From positions 1 to 59,284 of the forward strand of contig JAICXY010000009.1 in the NCBI GenBank assembly GCA_025934495.1: 59,284 nt of DNA, given 5' to 3'. The notes beneath the pieces are model-generated. The model saw only the letters and a program-made list of their open reading frames with translations. It made no database searches and was not told the origin of the DNA. Shown in pieces: positions 38,072-49,381 of this stretch. The position numbers and the translations under genes were made by a program. Numbering within the stretch: position 1 is the first letter of the stretch; every line of letters starts with the position of its first letter. This stretch comes from Candidatus Nitrosocosmicus sp. (GTDB taxonomy: Archaea > Thermoproteota > Nitrososphaeria > Nitrososphaerales > Nitrososphaeraceae).

Positions 38072-38926
38072 CTATTTTACAATTTTCTTTAAAATATAAT
38101 CTATGTCTATTGTAGATTCTATGATTTTAGAAACTTTATTTATTTCTTTATTTATCCATTCTAAATTTTCAATATGATTTATATTTTTATTTTTTTGACC
38201 GTCTAGGGAATCTTCTGCCGGAATACTATGTTCTATTTTGGGTATGATGCCTAAAAACGGCTTCTGTATCTTTGCCTCGATTTTTTTTATCGCTGGTGTT
38301 AAAATATGTTCATCACCAAGAAATTTGTTAATTAAAATACCTTTTATTAAATTTCTGTATTTTGGTTTTAGTAATGTAATCGTTCCCATTATGCTTGCAA
38401 AACATCCGCCTCTTTCGATATCTGAAACCAAAACTACTGGTGATTTTACTTTCTTAGCTAAAAGCATGTTTGCTATGTCGTATTTTAAAATGTTAATCTC
38501 AGCCGGGGACCCGGCACCTTCCATTACGATTATGTCATTTTCTTTTCTTAAACTTTTAAATGTGTTTAAAACCAATTCAAATCCTGGGTCTAGAACGAAA
38601 TTTGTATAATATTGCAGAGCTGTCATTTTTGAATAGAAATTTCCACATAAATAAACTTCGCTTTCATAGTTGCCTATAGGTTTTAATAAAATGGGATTCA
38701 TTCTAACATCTGGATGTTTTCTGGCTCCGATTGCTTGTATCGCTTGGGCTTGTGCGATTATTTTGCCTGTTTTATCGATATTAAATATTATTGAAGACAT
38801 GTTTTGTGACTTAAACGGTGACACCTTGTAACCCTTGTTAGATATTATTCTACATAGTGCTGTCACCATCAGACTTTTTCCAGCTCCTGATGATGTACCC
38901 TGAATCATTAATAGTTTTGATTTCAT
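38072..38926 (-). CDS. cobQ: Cobyric acid synthase lacking the glutaminase domain
   Basis: This 284-residue protein matches only the ATP-dependent amido-ligase half of CobQ/CbiP: MIQGTSSGAGKSLMVTALCR (P-loop), SPFKSQNMS, AQAIQAIGARKHPDVRMNPI, VMEGAGSPAEIN, SDIERGGCFASIMGT and GIIPKIEHSIPAEDSLD. Family members are usually about 480-500 residues, with a C-terminal class I glutaminase. Here the frame ends at the linker (IDIDYILKKIVK), and cbiB begins 15 bases on, so the domain is truly absent. The enzyme may use free ammonia or a partner glutaminase elsewhere. Its start overlaps the stop of cobD by 4 bases. Confidence 0.9.
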   Translation of the reverse strand: MKSKLLMIQGTSSGAGKSLMVTALCRIISNKGYKVSPFKSQNMSSIIFNIDKTGKIIAQAQAIQAIGARKHPDVRMNPILLKPIGNYESEVYLCGNFYSKMTALQYYTNFVLDPGFELVLNTFKSLRKENDIIVMEGAGSPAEINILKYDIANMLLAKKVKSPVVLVSDIERGGCFASIMGTITLLKPKYRNLIKGILINKFLGDEHILTPAIKKIEAKIQKPFLGIIPKIEHSIPAEDSLDGQKNKNINHIENLEWINKEINKVSKIIESTIDIDYILKKIVK

Positions 38927-40026
38927 AATGCTTTCTTTAGAGCTTTGAATAATTCGTTATTTTCTTTTGCTGTTTTTATTGCTACTCTTATAAATTTGTC
39001 ATTCATTCCTGTAAATGTCTTACAGTCCCTTACAAGTAAATTGTTTTCATTTAATAGGGTATGTTTTAATTCTGTCGAGTTTTTATTATTTAAAATTTCT
39101 ATTAAATAAAAGTTAGCATCTGTATTTATAGTTTTGATTTCATGATTTTTATTTAGCCTCTCAAAACTTCTTTTCTTTTCTGTTTCGATTAATTTTTTTG
39201 CAGAATTTAAATATTTTTTATCTTTTAATGCCTCTCTTGCTGCCAGTTGTGCTAATCCATTTACATTCCATGCAATTACTTTATTTCTCATTTTATCGAT
39301 TATTTTTGTATTTGATATCGCATATCCTATTCTAAGACCAGCTAATCCGAATGTTTTAGTTAGTGATCGTAGAATTATTACATTTTTGTATTCTTTGGTT
39401 AAATTAATAAAATAATTATATCTTTTTTCGTCTTTATCATTTACAAATTCAACATACGATTCATCTAATAATATTGTAATTTTATCATTAATTTTTTCAA
39501 TAATCTCAATTATTTGTTTTTTTGAGTCTTTTCCAGTAGGATTATTGGGATTGCATAAAAAAATTGTGGTTATCTCGTTGGTTGGATTATTGCTATTTTT
39601 TACTATGAATTCTGGATCTATATGAAAATCTTTTTTAACTTGAGAATATGTAATTTTGGCGTTACTCCTTCTTGCTGCAAGTTCGTATTCACAAAATGTT
39701 GGAGAGGGAATCATTACTTTTCTTTTTACAAAAGTGGATGAAAAATAGTGAATTAATTCTGTTGCACCGTTACCAGTAATAATATTTTCTATTTCCTCAA
39801 TATCACAATCTAGATATTTTAGAATACTTTTTTTTAATTCTATACAGTTAGGATCTGGATAGATATATGATAAATTGATATTGTTTATTAAAGCTTTTAT
39901 TATTTTTTTTGATATGCCCAATGGATTGATATTGGAACTAAAATCGATTTTTACTAGATTGCTATTTTTTGCAGAATGAATTCCTCCATGATCGCAGTTG
40001 AAAAAATTGGATTTATTTTTTTTCAT
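38923..40026 (-). CDS. cobD: L-threonine-O-3-phosphate decarboxylase-like aminotransferase
   Basis: This 367-residue PLP enzyme (fold type I, histidinol-phosphate aminotransferase group) shows CobD-type features: HGGIHSAKNSNLVKIDFSSN near the start (HGG and DFSSNINP are hallmarks), NGATELIH, LCNPNNPTGKDS, LLDESYVEF and the PLP lysine in RSLTKTFGLAGLRIGYA. As first gene of a cobD-cobQ-cbiB-cobS operon it most likely makes aminopropanol phosphate for CbiB rather than histidine. HisC function is the alternative. Confidence 0.9.
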   Translation of the reverse strand: MKKNKSNFFNCDHGGIHSAKNSNLVKIDFSSNINPLGISKKIIKALINNINLSYIYPDPNCIELKKSILKYLDCDIEEIENIITGNGATELIHYFSSTFVKRKVMIPSPTFCEYELAARRSNAKITYSQVKKDFHIDPEFIVKNSNNPTNEITTIFLCNPNNPTGKDSKKQIIEIIEKINDKITILLDESYVEFVNDKDEKRYNYFINLTKEYKNVIILRSLTKTFGLAGLRIGYAISNTKIIDKMRNKVIAWNVNGLAQLAAREALKDKKYLNSAKKLIETEKKRSFERLNKNHEIKTINTDANFYLIEILNNKNSTELKHTLLNENNLLVRDCKTFTGMNDKFIRVAIKTAKENNELFKALKKAL

Positions 40027-40120
40027 TCTATTATATTACTTGTATTTCATTTATTCTGAATTTATTTTAGTTTTAACTTATTTAAAAAGGATTATTAAAT
40101 GATTTAGATTTGCTTATGTT

Positions 40121-41203
40121 GTGTTAAAGGTTGCATTAATTGGATCTACTGGAGCTGTTGGACAGGAATTTGTTGTTGCACTCGATAAGCATCCTTGGTT
40201 TGAATTGACCCATGTTGTCTCCTCCGAACGATCTGTTGGAAAAAAATACATTGATGCTATACGAGATTCACAATCGGGTATTCTAAAATGGCATAATAGA
40301 GAACCTGTTCCTGATTATATTCGTAATACTGTTATATCAAAATTAGATGATATCAATCCCAAAGATTTTGATCTTATTTTTACTGCTATAGAATCTGATG
40401 CTGCTCAAACAATTGAGCCTAAATTGGCTATTGATGTACCTGTTATTAGCACTGCTGCTGCATTTAGATATGAAAATGATGTTCCTATTCTTATACCTGG
40501 AATAAACGATGATCACGTTGAATTATTAAAAAAACAAAAAAAGACTCGAGGGTGGGATGGATTTATTGCTCCATTGCCAAATTGTACTACCACTGGATTA
40601 GCAATAACTCTTAAACCTATAATAACTAATTTTGGTATAAAGGGTGTTTTTATGACTTCAATGCAGGCATTATCTGGTGCAGGACGTTCTCCAGGTGTCA
40701 TAGCTTTGGATATTTTAGATAATGTGATTCCATATATTCCTAAGGAGGAAGAAAAAGTTCAGATAGAGACTAAAAAGATTCTCGGAAAATATGATTATCA
40801 ATCTGGGAGCATCATATCAGATGATCTCAAAGTTAGTTGTACATGTACAAGAGTACCTGTATCTGATGGCCATACCGAGATAGTTTTTGTTGAAACAACT
40901 AAAAATACCGATCCTGCATCTGTTGCAAAACATATGATGCAGTTTTCAGAAAATATTTCTATCAAATCTCTTCCTTCTGCTCCTAAAGAGTATATTTTGG
41001 TGAATGATGATCCTACTCGACCTCAACCTCGTATTGATAGAGAAATTAATAATGGTATGACTACTGTTGTGGGTAGGTTAAGAAAGGATACTGTATTTGA
41101 GAATGGAATAAAATATGTTCTTTTAACTCATAATGAAAAAATGGGTTCTGCAAAAGGAGCTATATTATTAGCCGAACTATTGAAAACAAAAAAAATTATA
41201 TAA
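40121..41203 (+). CDS. asd: Aspartate-semialdehyde dehydrogenase
   Basis: This 360-residue enzyme makes aspartate semialdehyde from aspartyl phosphate, the branch point to lysine, threonine and methionine. The NADP-binding loop GSTGAVGQEF is at 8-17, the active-site cysteine in PLPNCTTTGLAI is Cys155, and SGAGRSPGV and VPVSDGHTEIVFVE are further family motifs. Archaeal/fungal-type ASADH length. The start is GTG at 40121. Divergent from cobD, with only 94 bases between them for both promoters. Confidence 0.95.
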   Translation: MLKVALIGSTGAVGQEFVVALDKHPWFELTHVVSSERSVGKKYIDAIRDSQSGILKWHNREPVPDYIRNTVISKLDDINPKDFDLIFTAIESDAAQTIEPKLAIDVPVISTAAAFRYENDVPILIPGINDDHVELLKKQKKTRGWDGFIAPLPNCTTTGLAITLKPIITNFGIKGVFMTSMQALSGAGRSPGVIALDILDNVIPYIPKEEEKVQIETKKILGKYDYQSGSIISDDLKVSCTCTRVPVSDGHTEIVFVETTKNTDPASVAKHMMQFSENISIKSLPSAPKEYILVNDDPTRPQPRIDREINNGMTTVVGRLRKDTVFENGIKYVLLTHNEKMGSAKGAILLAELLKTKKII

Positions 41204-41298
41204 TATTTTTTTTGTTTTCAATAAACTTTATAAAAAAAATAAAAAAAATGAAAATAATACATTTATTAACCACCAAAATTTAGTATATCTTGCAATTT

Positions 41299-41760
41299 AT
41301 GGGAAGAATTGATGATCTAGATCTAAAGATATTGCGGGAATTATCAAAAGACGCAAGTATCTCTGTTCCCAGACTTTCAAAAAAAATTAATATTAATTCA
41401 TCTGTGGTATACAGCAGAATTAAACGTCTAGTTAAAAGGGGATTAATTAAAAAATTTACTATTATAATAAACGATGAAGCTCTGGGTTTTAATGTTAAAG
41501 CTCTTACTGGAATAACTATGGATTCTAAACTCAGGGATAATGTTCTAAAAGAACTATTTAAAATACCTGAAGTTAGAGAGGTGGCCGAAGTTACGGGACG
41601 GTTTGATATATTAGTTACGATGACTGCTCGTTCTCTTGATGAGATGCATCAAATTATCTCAGAAAAAGTTGGACGCGTTGAAGGGGTACAAAAAACTGAG
41701 ACTTTTATTGAAATGAGAAAAACTTCTCGAGAGATAATTTCCAATAATGTTTCAAAATAA
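41299..41760 (+). CDS. Lrp/AsnC-family transcription regulator
   Basis: A 153-residue regulator with the classic layout: a winged helix-turn-helix (IDDLDLKILRELSKDASISV, SSVVYSRIKRLVKRGLIKKF) and a RAM ligand-binding domain (VREVAEVTGRFDILVTMTA, MHQIISEKVGRVEGVQKTET). The ATG at 41299 gives the canonical Lrp N-terminus; an upstream in-frame TTG at 41290 is less likely. It follows asd by about 95 bases and may respond to an amino acid, but the effector is unknown. Confidence 0.93.
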   Translation: MGRIDDLDLKILRELSKDASISVPRLSKKININSSVVYSRIKRLVKRGLIKKFTIIINDEALGFNVKALTGITMDSKLRDNVLKELFKIPEVREVAEVTGRFDILVTMTARSLDEMHQIISEKVGRVEGVQKTETFIEMRKTSREIISNNVSK

Positions 41761-41836
41761 AAAAGATCTATCAAGATATAAATAACTATTTTAATTAACA
41801 TATTGTGGAAGGTTAATAGAATTTTTGGTTTTAGAG

Positions 41837-42715
41837 ATGAAAACATTTGGTAGCCAAATTAAAAATTATTATGAACTTACAAAGCCTAAAATTTGGTATT
41901 TACTAGTTTTCACAGCTTTTGGAGCAGCTATTTCAGCATCATGGTTATTTCATATCTCAGTTAGTCTTACAACGTGGATTTTATTATTATTTGGGGTAGC
42001 TGCTGGCTCTGCAGCTGCAGATACTCTTACAGGGTATAATGATAGAGATATAGACGCTATCATGGATAGGACAAAAGATCGTCCTATACCGTCAGGAAGA
42101 ATATCTCCAAAAAATGCACTAGTATTTGGACTTGTGTTGGCTGGTATTTCACTTGTTTTTTCATATTTTATTAACATTTGGGCTTGTTTTCTAATGGCTT
42201 TTGGTCTATTTGATAATATTATAGTTTATAGCAAATGGCTTAAGAGAAGCAGTCAATACAATATCATTTTAGGCGGATTTTCCGGAGCCACTCCTGCTCT
42301 TATAGGATATGTTGCTGTAACTTTTCAGCATATTGAAATAGGATTGGTAATGTCCGGTTTGGTATTTTTTTGGATACCTACTCATATTTGGAGTTTGGCT
42401 TTACATGTAAAAGAAGACTATAAAAAAGCCAAAGTTCCTATGTTGCCTGTCATCTCTAGCGAAATAATATCTGTAAGAATAATTGCTATTACCACATTGA
42501 TGATGGTAATATTTAGCATCCTACCTTTCTTATTTAATCAATTTGGTTTAATCTATTTGGTAACTGCTACTATTTTTGGCATTGTTATGATGGCTTTGTC
42601 ATTGTGGTTATTATTTAAGCCTAGCGAAAAAACTTCCTGGATTGTCTTTAAATTCAGTAGCCCTTATCTTACTGCTTTGTTTATTGCTTTTATGGTGGAT
42701 TCTTTTTTCCATTAG
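41837..42715 (+). CDS. ctaB: Heme O synthase (protoheme IX farnesyltransferase)
   Basis: A UbiA-superfamily membrane prenyltransferase, 292 residues from ATG 41837 (a TTG lies four codons earlier). It has the family start YYELTKPKIWYLLVFTAFGA, the prenyl-diphosphate motif YNDRDIDAIMDRTKDRPIPS and WIPTHIWSLALHVKEDYKKA, specific to CtaB, with about eight membrane helices. It makes heme O, the precursor of heme A for terminal oxidases. That fits an aerobic ammonia oxidiser, although no oxidase subunit lies nearby. Confidence 0.94.
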   Translation: MKTFGSQIKNYYELTKPKIWYLLVFTAFGAAISASWLFHISVSLTTWILLLFGVAAGSAAADTLTGYNDRDIDAIMDRTKDRPIPSGRISPKNALVFGLVLAGISLVFSYFINIWACFLMAFGLFDNIIVYSKWLKRSSQYNIILGGFSGATPALIGYVAVTFQHIEIGLVMSGLVFFWIPTHIWSLALHVKEDYKKAKVPMLPVISSEIISVRIIAITTLMMVIFSILPFLFNQFGLIYLVTATIFGIVMMALSLWLLFKPSEKTSWIVFKFSSPYLTALFIAFMVDSFFH

Positions 42716-42750
42716 ATTAAAATATTTATATTTAAAAAGGTTTTTTGATA

Positions 42751-43161
42751 TTATTCATTTAATTTTTTAACTTTATTAATAAATTTTTCTTTAAAACGAG
42801 GAATATTAATAATAAATCTTTCATGCTTTCCCTCACCTATAACTTCTATTTTATCTTTTGCTGATACTTTGAATAATATTCTTCTTTCATCTATGTTAAT
42901 AATTTCTGCATTTAATGTAATTTTTGCCCCTACTGGTGTAGATGCTAGGTGCTTTATATTAACTAAAGTTCCAACAGAATCCCATTCTTTATTGTTAAGA
43001 AATTGCTCTTTTAATAATAGCCTACACGTTTCTTCCATTTCTGAAATCATAGATGGAGTCGAAAAAACGTTTTCTCCTTCCCACAAAAAACTTGTTGTTT
43101 GATTGTGCTTAACTGTTATTGTTCTTTCTTTTTTTGCTTGTAGGGTAATTTTAAAATCCAT
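42751..43161 (-). CDS. FlK-like hot-dog thioesterase
   Basis: This 136-residue single hot-dog protein resembles the fluoroacetyl-CoA thioesterase-like group: GENVFSTPSMISEMEETCRL (catalytic Thr/Glu region), DSVGTLVNIKHLASTPVGAK and GEGKHERFII (substrate-side His). It would hydrolyse a small acyl-CoA; the native substrate in archaea is unknown. Convergent with ctaB, divergent from the thermosome. Confidence 0.85.
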   Translation of the reverse strand: MDFKITLQAKKERTITVKHNQTTSFLWEGENVFSTPSMISEMEETCRLLLKEQFLNNKEWDSVGTLVNIKHLASTPVGAKITLNAEIINIDERRILFKVSAKDKIEVIGEGKHERFIINIPRFKEKFINKVKKLNE

Positions 43162-43282
43162 ATCAATTATTTTGTTTTACTCTGTTAAATTTTTTTAGAA
43201 AACTTTTATTTATTATTTAAACGTTTTTACTATAATTGTGAAAACTATAAAAGAGGCAATTTAAAAATTATACTATTCTAAT

Positions 43283-43289
43283 AGGTGAT
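43283..43289 (+). promoter_or_regulatory. Shine-Dalgarno site that fixes the thermosome start
   Basis: AGGTGAT lies five bases before TTG 43294 and overlaps the upstream GTG (43285), so TTG 43294 (MASIQQT) is the likely start. A TATA-like ACTATAAAAG at 43244-43253 is about 25 bases further upstream of the probable transcript start. Confidence 0.65.
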
Positions 43290-43293
43290 ATGG

Positions 43294-44991
<1,698 letters not shown>

Positions 44992-45479
44992 CCTGGCCTA
45001 TTCGCCCAAATCGCTTAAATAACCTTTTTATATTTTCTGTTTTACTAATCTAATCTAATTTTCTGTTTTCATTTATTCTATCAACAAAAAGTTACAAATA
45101 ACGATTCTCTGAATATGCAATAAAGCATGAAAGACATTTCAAATTCTTTATTAAGACAATCTAAAAAAGATTCAACTAATTCTTGCATATTTTAGTTTGC
45201 ACTTTCTCTTTTTACATGGAAAGTAACCGTCTTCTTACATTTAGTTATCGACGAACTGTCTAGTTCTAGTTCTACTTGTATTGTTTTATTATAGAAAATA
45301 TGAGAATATATCCTCTAGTTTAAAAATAAACTATCGAGTTTGATATTTGTAATTGGTACTTTTGCAACTTATTTCCAATAGAAATGTGATTTATTTTAAT
45401 ATAAAATATTGCTTTTATCTACTTTGTTGTATGATTATTAAAATCTTTGATTCTGTGTCATATATTCTCTAAATAGATA
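44992..45479. other. Non-coding, with dispersed repeat copy D
   Basis: About 490 bases between the thermosome and the IS remnant. A T-rich tract after 45022 could terminate thsA transcription. Contains copy D of the dispersed repeat at 45071-45129. Confidence 0.45.
45071..45129 (+). repeat. Dispersed intergenic repeat, copy D
   Basis: ATTTATTCTATCAACAAAAA, GTTACAAATAACGATTCTCT and GAATATGCAATAAAGCATG. Its left half is identical to copy C over 26 bases (45076-45101), and its right half matches copies A and B. A related partial copy (GCAGAATCCTGCAACAAAGC, 46453-46472) lies on the other side of the IS remnant, in the same orientation. Confidence 0.65.
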
Positions 45480-46316
45480 GCGGCATCTTGTTATACAATG
45501 ATGCTTTCAACATCATTTTCTGTATCAGGTTTTCAGTCTAACCTCCGAGTATACATCTTTATCGAACGTTCTTTTTATTGAGGCAAATTCCGTTTCTATC
45601 GCCAATCTATCGTTGTCCATAGATTTTGCTATCCTCCAACCTTTTCAAATCTTTTTCTGGAATACAACTGATAGATTTCGAAGCCTGTGTCCCTTTTTCA
45701 ATCGAACTTGAGCATTCTTTCGTATTTTAATAAGGTAAAACTCTATTGTCCGATACATATCTAAAGATGCCATTACCTTCATAAGCACCATAGTAGCAAA
45801 TAATTTGCCTATTGCTACTGTTACATTGTCTAATTTTATAATATTATCAACCATCCTTGGTAACGGCTTGCTATCATGAACATGCTTGTCCGTGACCTTT
45901 ATCATTGAAAAAATTTTCTTGGTCTCTACATTAACTTCTACTATTATGTGGATTTTCAAATATTTTTTCTTTCTTCCATTCCACTTCTCCTTTTTCCATC
46001 CACTTGCCTCTATTTGTTATTTAATATCGGCACTATATATCGCAATGATACAATATTTGTCTTTGTCTTTGTCTTTGGATTCCTTTACTTTGCTATCTTC
46101 TTTTATTTTTATGTCTAACCTGTTTATTCTTCTTATGCTTATTGTAGTATAATCGGGAATGGAAGGTACTACTTCTCCTTTAGCATGCCATTGTGCAATT
46201 CCCTCTCCGGTTTGTATATACGGAAGATGAAAGTATCCTCTGACACATCCAAGCAACAGATGAAGAAATGTATTAGAATAGTGAAATGGTTCCCAATTTA
46301 ACCTGGTCTTATTCAT
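45480..46316 (-). pseudogene. Decayed IS5-family transposase (DDE_Tnp_1 type)
   Basis: Reading on the minus strand, fragments include an N-terminal HTH-like part (GYFHLPYIQTGEGIAQWHAK, VPSIPDYTTISIRRINRLDI), a core YLKIHIIVEVNVETKKIFSM with VTDKHVHDSKPLPRMV, and a C-terminal NDRLAIETEFASIKRTFDKD, where the catalytic Glu sits. Frameshifts and stops separate them (for example at 46017 and 45645), and a Lys/Asp simple-sequence stretch interrupts the first part. It is a dead insertion sequence of a different subgroup from that at 13.5 kb. No inverted ends were found; boundaries are approximate. Confidence 0.78.
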
Positions 46317-46691
46317 CTATTTTAGTTCTTTATTCTAGTCATCAGTCATCAAAACCGATTATAATTTCAATACGTCTAACAAGAGATTGGTTGTAAACAG
46401 GCCATTTCATACGATTTGTTGGTATCTGTTAGCTAAGTGTATTTAGGATGCAGAATCCTGCAACAAAGCAGCTTTTATCTGTATTATAAAGAGCGGTCTG
46501 AAAAATAATATTACAATTATGTAGAGAATATTCCCTTTTTGGGAAATATACAATTGGAAATAAGATGATTGTATGTTGTATCTATTATTATGAGATCTGC
46601 CTTTGTATTATGTATGCACATTTTAAATTAACTGTGGGTAAAAGAAGAAAGTACTTTATATATCAATATAGAGTCCCTTTAAATTTATAAT
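46317..46691. other. Non-coding between IS remnant and PfkB gene
   Basis: About 375 bases. Contains the partial dispersed-repeat copy near 46447-46477, and a TATA-like TTTATATATC at about 46654-46663 that probably drives the kinase gene. Confidence 0.4.
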
Positions 46692-47912
46692 TTGAACACT
46701 TTTTATTATGATCTTTCTAAATCTCTTGATAACTATTTTATTTATTTTGGTGATAAATTTGTAAATGAAGACGAAGATAAGGTAGATGAAAATCCTTTTT
46801 TTTCTCCTAAACACGATACTACATCAGTTTTTAAAAATATTTATTTTAAATTATGCGATATTCTAAAGTTTGATATAGATGTTAAAATCACTGTTCTACC
46901 TGATTTTTTTATTGATAGGATTATCCAAATTTCTAATATGAACAATTTAATTGAAATTATTGAAAATAAAATTAGGGTTGGCGGGGGTAGTATACGTGGT
47001 TTAAATAGCATTGATATAAAAGGGGGCAATGCTGTTAATGTGGCATATTGTCTTGCGAGACTTGGTGCAAAAGTTGATCTTTTTACTGTGGCGGATAAAA
47101 TTGGTTATTCCGTTTTAAATTCTACATTTAAAAAATTTAATTCCCAAGTAAATTTGCATATTAAAAATGGAAAACATGGTTTAACGACTATTTTTGAATT
47201 TACTAATCCTTCTTTTTCTGTTTCAAATGTTATGTTAAGTGACGTTGGCGATAACAGTAACTTTGGTCCTGAATCAATTGAATCTATTGCTGATATATTG
47301 CAAATTTTGTATTCCTCCTCTGCAGTAGTTTTAACAAACTGGGCATCAAATTTAAGGGGAACCGATCTATTGAAATATGTATTCGCAAATTCTCCAAATT
47401 CATTTCATTTTTTAGATCCTGCTGATATAAGTGAAAGAAGGTTGGAATTTGTTCAAGATTTAAGTGCTAATTCAAAATTAATTGATTTATTGAGCATCAA
47501 TGAAAACGAATACCTTCAAATAATTTCAGCTCTTTTAGTTAATGGAGGTACGTCTATTCCGGATAAAAAGAATGCTCTTTCGATATTACCAACGAATCTT
47601 TGCAAATCTGCCTTGTTTCTCTCAAACTTTTTTAATATGGATATTTGTATACATACTACAATAGGTTCTGTTTTGTCTGATGGATTTAATACTATATTTG
47701 TCCATGCACTTTCTCCATCTAAAATTAATATTGTTAGTGGAGCTGGGGATGCATGGGATGCTGCTTTTTTGTTTGCTCATTTGTTAAAATTTACAATTGA
47801 AGAAAAATTATGCTTTGCAAATTTATTTGCATTTTTATATTTAGAAAATTTTTATAACGATCCTCCGTCACTACAAAACATTATTGATTATATCGGTAAT
47901 TATGATTTCTAA
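46692..47912 (+). CDS. PfkB-family sugar or nucleoside kinase
   Basis: This 406-residue protein has the ribokinase fold. The substrate motif DIKGGNAVNVAYCLARLGAK is at about 114-133, and the C-terminal signature VSGAGDAWDAAFLFAHLL carries the anion hole and catalytic Asp. The N-terminal 60-100 residues are longer than usual for PfkB. The start is TTG at 46692, as no ATG is available nearby. Substrate unknown: ribose, fructose-phosphate or nucleosides are all possible for the family. It stands alone. Confidence 0.85.
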   Translation: MNTFYYDLSKSLDNYFIYFGDKFVNEDEDKVDENPFFSPKHDTTSVFKNIYFKLCDILKFDIDVKITVLPDFFIDRIIQISNMNNLIEIIENKIRVGGGSIRGLNSIDIKGGNAVNVAYCLARLGAKVDLFTVADKIGYSVLNSTFKKFNSQVNLHIKNGKHGLTTIFEFTNPSFSVSNVMLSDVGDNSNFGPESIESIADILQILYSSSAVVLTNWASNLRGTDLLKYVFANSPNSFHFLDPADISERRLEFVQDLSANSKLIDLLSINENEYLQIISALLVNGGTSIPDKKNALSILPTNLCKSALFLSNFFNMDICIHTTIGSVLSDGFNTIFVHALSPSKINIVSGAGDAWDAAFLFAHLLKFTIEEKLCFANLFAFLYLENFYNDPPSLQNIIDYIGNYDF

Positions 47913-48060
47913 ACTACTTTTCTTTTACGACACTTCTTACTTTTAATTGTGCTTATAATGTTCAGGAAATATTATTGGAGAACTTTCGAATAAAACTATG
48001 TTATATGTCTTAATAAATAACCAAAATGGTTTAGATGAATGAATGAATGAACGGCACCTT

Positions 48061-48624
48061 CTACCAAGTTAATTTAATATTTGAATTAAAAAATGAGGAG
48101 TTATAGAGAAGAAGTATTGCTGATACCGTTTTGCAATCTTTAATATGTCCATTAAAACAATAGCGAATTGCATCGTCTATCCTTACAATCATATTTGAAA
48201 TATTTTCATCATCATCCATCTTTGATGTTGAATTATCTGTTCGTAAGATGTTTTTTGCAATAAATAGATGCATTAGTTCTGTATCATAACTTGGTGCTAG
48301 ATAACATTTAGTCAATGGTATCAGATCTCCGGTGAATCCTGTTTCTTCTTCTAATTCTCTTTTTGCTGCTTCTATGGGGCTTTCTTTGTTCTCTATTTTG
48401 CCTGCAGGTATCTCAATTAAATATTCATTTACTGCATATCTATATTGTTTTATTAATATGATTTCATCATTGCTTAATATTGGGATGATGCCTACAGATG
48501 CATTATGTTCTACTACTTCTTTTCTAAAAATTTTTCCATTTATTCTAAAAGTATCTAATTTTAACTTTATTGGGCCATTGTAAATTAGTTTACTATCTAT
48601 AACTGAATGATCTTTTTCAATCAT
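48061..48624 (-). CDS. Nudix hydrolase, ADP-ribose pyrophosphatase type
   Basis: This 187-residue protein has a complete Nudix box (GKIENKESPIEAAKRELEEE plus TGF). Upstream IILIKQYRYAVNEYLIEIPA is the typical beginning of the ADP-ribose pyrophosphatase subgroup (YRYAV...EIPAGK), and CYLAPSYDTELMHLFIAKNI lies behind it. It probably hydrolyses ADP-ribose or a related nucleoside diphosphate derivative. Normal length, alone. Confidence 0.9.
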   Translation of the reverse strand: MIEKDHSVIDSKLIYNGPIKLKLDTFRINGKIFRKEVVEHNASVGIIPILSNDEIILIKQYRYAVNEYLIEIPAGKIENKESPIEAAKRELEEETGFTGDLIPLTKCYLAPSYDTELMHLFIAKNILRTDNSTSKMDDDENISNMIVRIDDAIRYCFNGHIKDCKTVSAILLLYNSSFFNSNIKLTW

Positions 48625-49381
48625 TATAATAGAAAATATTGATTTTTATTAATATTATAAATTAATATCATTTTCTTTCTTTTATTATAATTATTATTAT
48701 TTTGCTTAATATTCAAATCTCTATATGTTAAAATCGTATACTCTTCGATACTCAAAAGATTTTTTAATTTGTCGGTTTTAATGGTATAAATGCTCCAATA
48801 GGTTCACTGTATGAAATCTTTATTTCTGCCAAGGCGCCAATAATCGGCCTAGAATCTATGAACATACTCTATAAGATTTTGAGGCTCTGACCGAATCAAC
48901 ATCCTAAACAACTGTACAACTGCCACTAGTGGATAGATGGATGTTTCCGTTAAATATTGTATAAAAAGATAAGAATAAGAAATAAGACTGATTTGTATAT
49001 GAGAATATTACTATAAAGATAACGTTTGATGTAATAATTTAGTGTATAAAATTAAATCTAATACAATAATAGAATAGATGGCCTGTTATGGTATGATTTT
49101 TATGGATGTTTACCCTAACGAAAACTCGATGGGTTAAAAATGTTCTATTTTTACTGCGATTTGTGGAAATAAGACACCTTCACAGTTTTTATTGTATATT
49201 TGATAAAATACTTACAAATTTTTAATGAAACGAAATGTAAAATTAAACTCGATTTTGTTAGTCTATTATATGTTGGTTTATTAAAATCCATTCCTAATCT
49301 TAAAAGTAATTTCAAAATACTTATTAAAAAGGCTGTTAAAAATAACAAAAAGCCTATATAGTACATGAAGTATCTGAGAAC
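48625..49381. other. Non-coding with a possible gene remnant
   Basis: About 750 bases. On the minus strand, 48764-48865 reads MFIDSRPIIGALAEIKISYS followed by EPIGAFIPLKPTN, with protein-like, beta-rich composition; it may be the tail of a lost secreted protein. The patch is less AT-rich than its surroundings. A TATA box for the CHRD gene lies at the right end. Confidence 0.4.
49353..49362 (+). promoter_or_regulatory. TATA-box promoter of the CHRD gene
   Basis: CCTATATAGT lies about 24 bases before the ATG at 49382, which predicts a leaderless transcript and supports this start over the internal Met codons. Confidence 0.5.

Noticed and set aside
37584-38609. Plus-strand frames of 123-128 codons antisense to cbiB and cobQ
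   Set aside because: Both genes beneath have complete family motifs on the other strand.
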